Assembly: GCA_963851245.1 (NCBI GenBank)
Contig: CAWKOH010000009.1
Span: forward strand, 186,001-250,000
DNA length: 64,000 bases
From: CAWKOH01 sp963851245
GTDB taxonomy: Bacteria; Actinomycetota; Acidimicrobiia; Acidimicrobiales; Palsa-688
Reading direction: 5' to 3'
Position 1 is the first letter of the stretch, and every line of letters starts with the position of its first letter. The position numbers were made by a program, and so were the translations under genes. Below the pieces are notes generated by a model, which did no database searches, was not told the DNA's origin, and worked only from the letters and a program-made list of their open reading frames with translations. Below are positions 63,976 to 64,000 of the stretch, in pieces.

Positions 63976-64000
63976 GTGAGCACGGATCAGCACAGGTTCC
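63976..64000 (+). CDS. Start of a further gene, cut by the window end
   Basis: GTG 63976 is preceded by TACCGT (63963-63968) with a 7-nt gap, the same leaderless layout as elsewhere. Only eight codons are visible, so nothing can be said about the product. Confidence 0.3.

Noticed and set aside
57994..64000. Second copy of the tRNA-Gly 3' end as attachment repeat
   Set aside because: I looked for the GGTTCGAATCCC segment downstream and did not find it inside the window.

Overview
The window is GC-rich DNA (roughly mid-60s percent by eye) with tightly packed, often overlapping genes. A WhiB regulator, the mannosyltransferase PimB', an AftD-type arabinosyltransferase end, actinobacterial oligoribonuclease and an intein-bearing B12-dependent ribonucleotide reductase point to Actinobacteria. 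The rubrerythrin and overall gene mix suggest an uncultured Acidimicrobiia-like lineage; that class-level placement is inference.

Layout. 1-5 kb: cell-envelope genes (end of an AftD-like protein, a DMT transporter, a GT4 glycosyltransferase, an acyltransferase). 5-14 kb: DNA-end processing (sbcDC, a NERD protein, a Nudix hydrolase and a MarR regulator, the herA-nurA pair and divergent ku). 14-18.7 kb: glycerol/ether-lipid operon on the minus strand (glpD, an alkylglycerone-phosphate-synthase-like flavoprotein, an FGGY kinase). 18.8-23.1 kb: rubrerythrin, whiB, trpD, an Lrp-type domain protein, a coiled-coil NYN protein and a small Cys-rich protein. 23.2-30.4 kb: a plus-strand run with queG, pimB, an SRPBCC protein, an SDR, ROK glucokinase, an aminotransferase, a PlsC acyltransferase and an ACT protein. 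30.5-39 kb: glpK, nrdJ with intein behind a probable NrdR-controlled promoter, and an MMPL transporter. 39-46 kb: copper/oxidase assembly genes (CtaG, SCO1, a lipoprotein, a membrane protein) facing a two-component system. 46-50 kb: three type IV pilin-like genes. 50-57.9 kb: prolyl oligopeptidase, a VOC protein, a biotin-carrier/carboxyltransferase fusion, msrB, orn, dut and an Fpg/Nei glycosylase.

At 57.9 kb a tRNA-Gly(GCC) with encoded CCA marks the edge of an accessory island that runs to the window end: a decayed integrase, a probable relaxase-tail remnant, a CopG antitoxin with a candidate toxin, an F420-type nitroreductase and small unknown genes.

Two window-wide patterns matter to any user. 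First, many genes lack a Shine-Dalgarno and instead carry a TANNNT -10 box 6-8 nt before ATG/GTG, the signature of leaderless transcripts; this resolves several start codons. Second, about a dozen otherwise normal genes (ku, the FGGY kinase, the AGPS-like gene, trpD, glpK, nrdJ, a response regulator and others) are broken by single-base shifts, many in short homopolymers. Because housekeeping genes are hit, sequencing or assembly error is the likeliest cause. I report these genes over their full span and note the shift.
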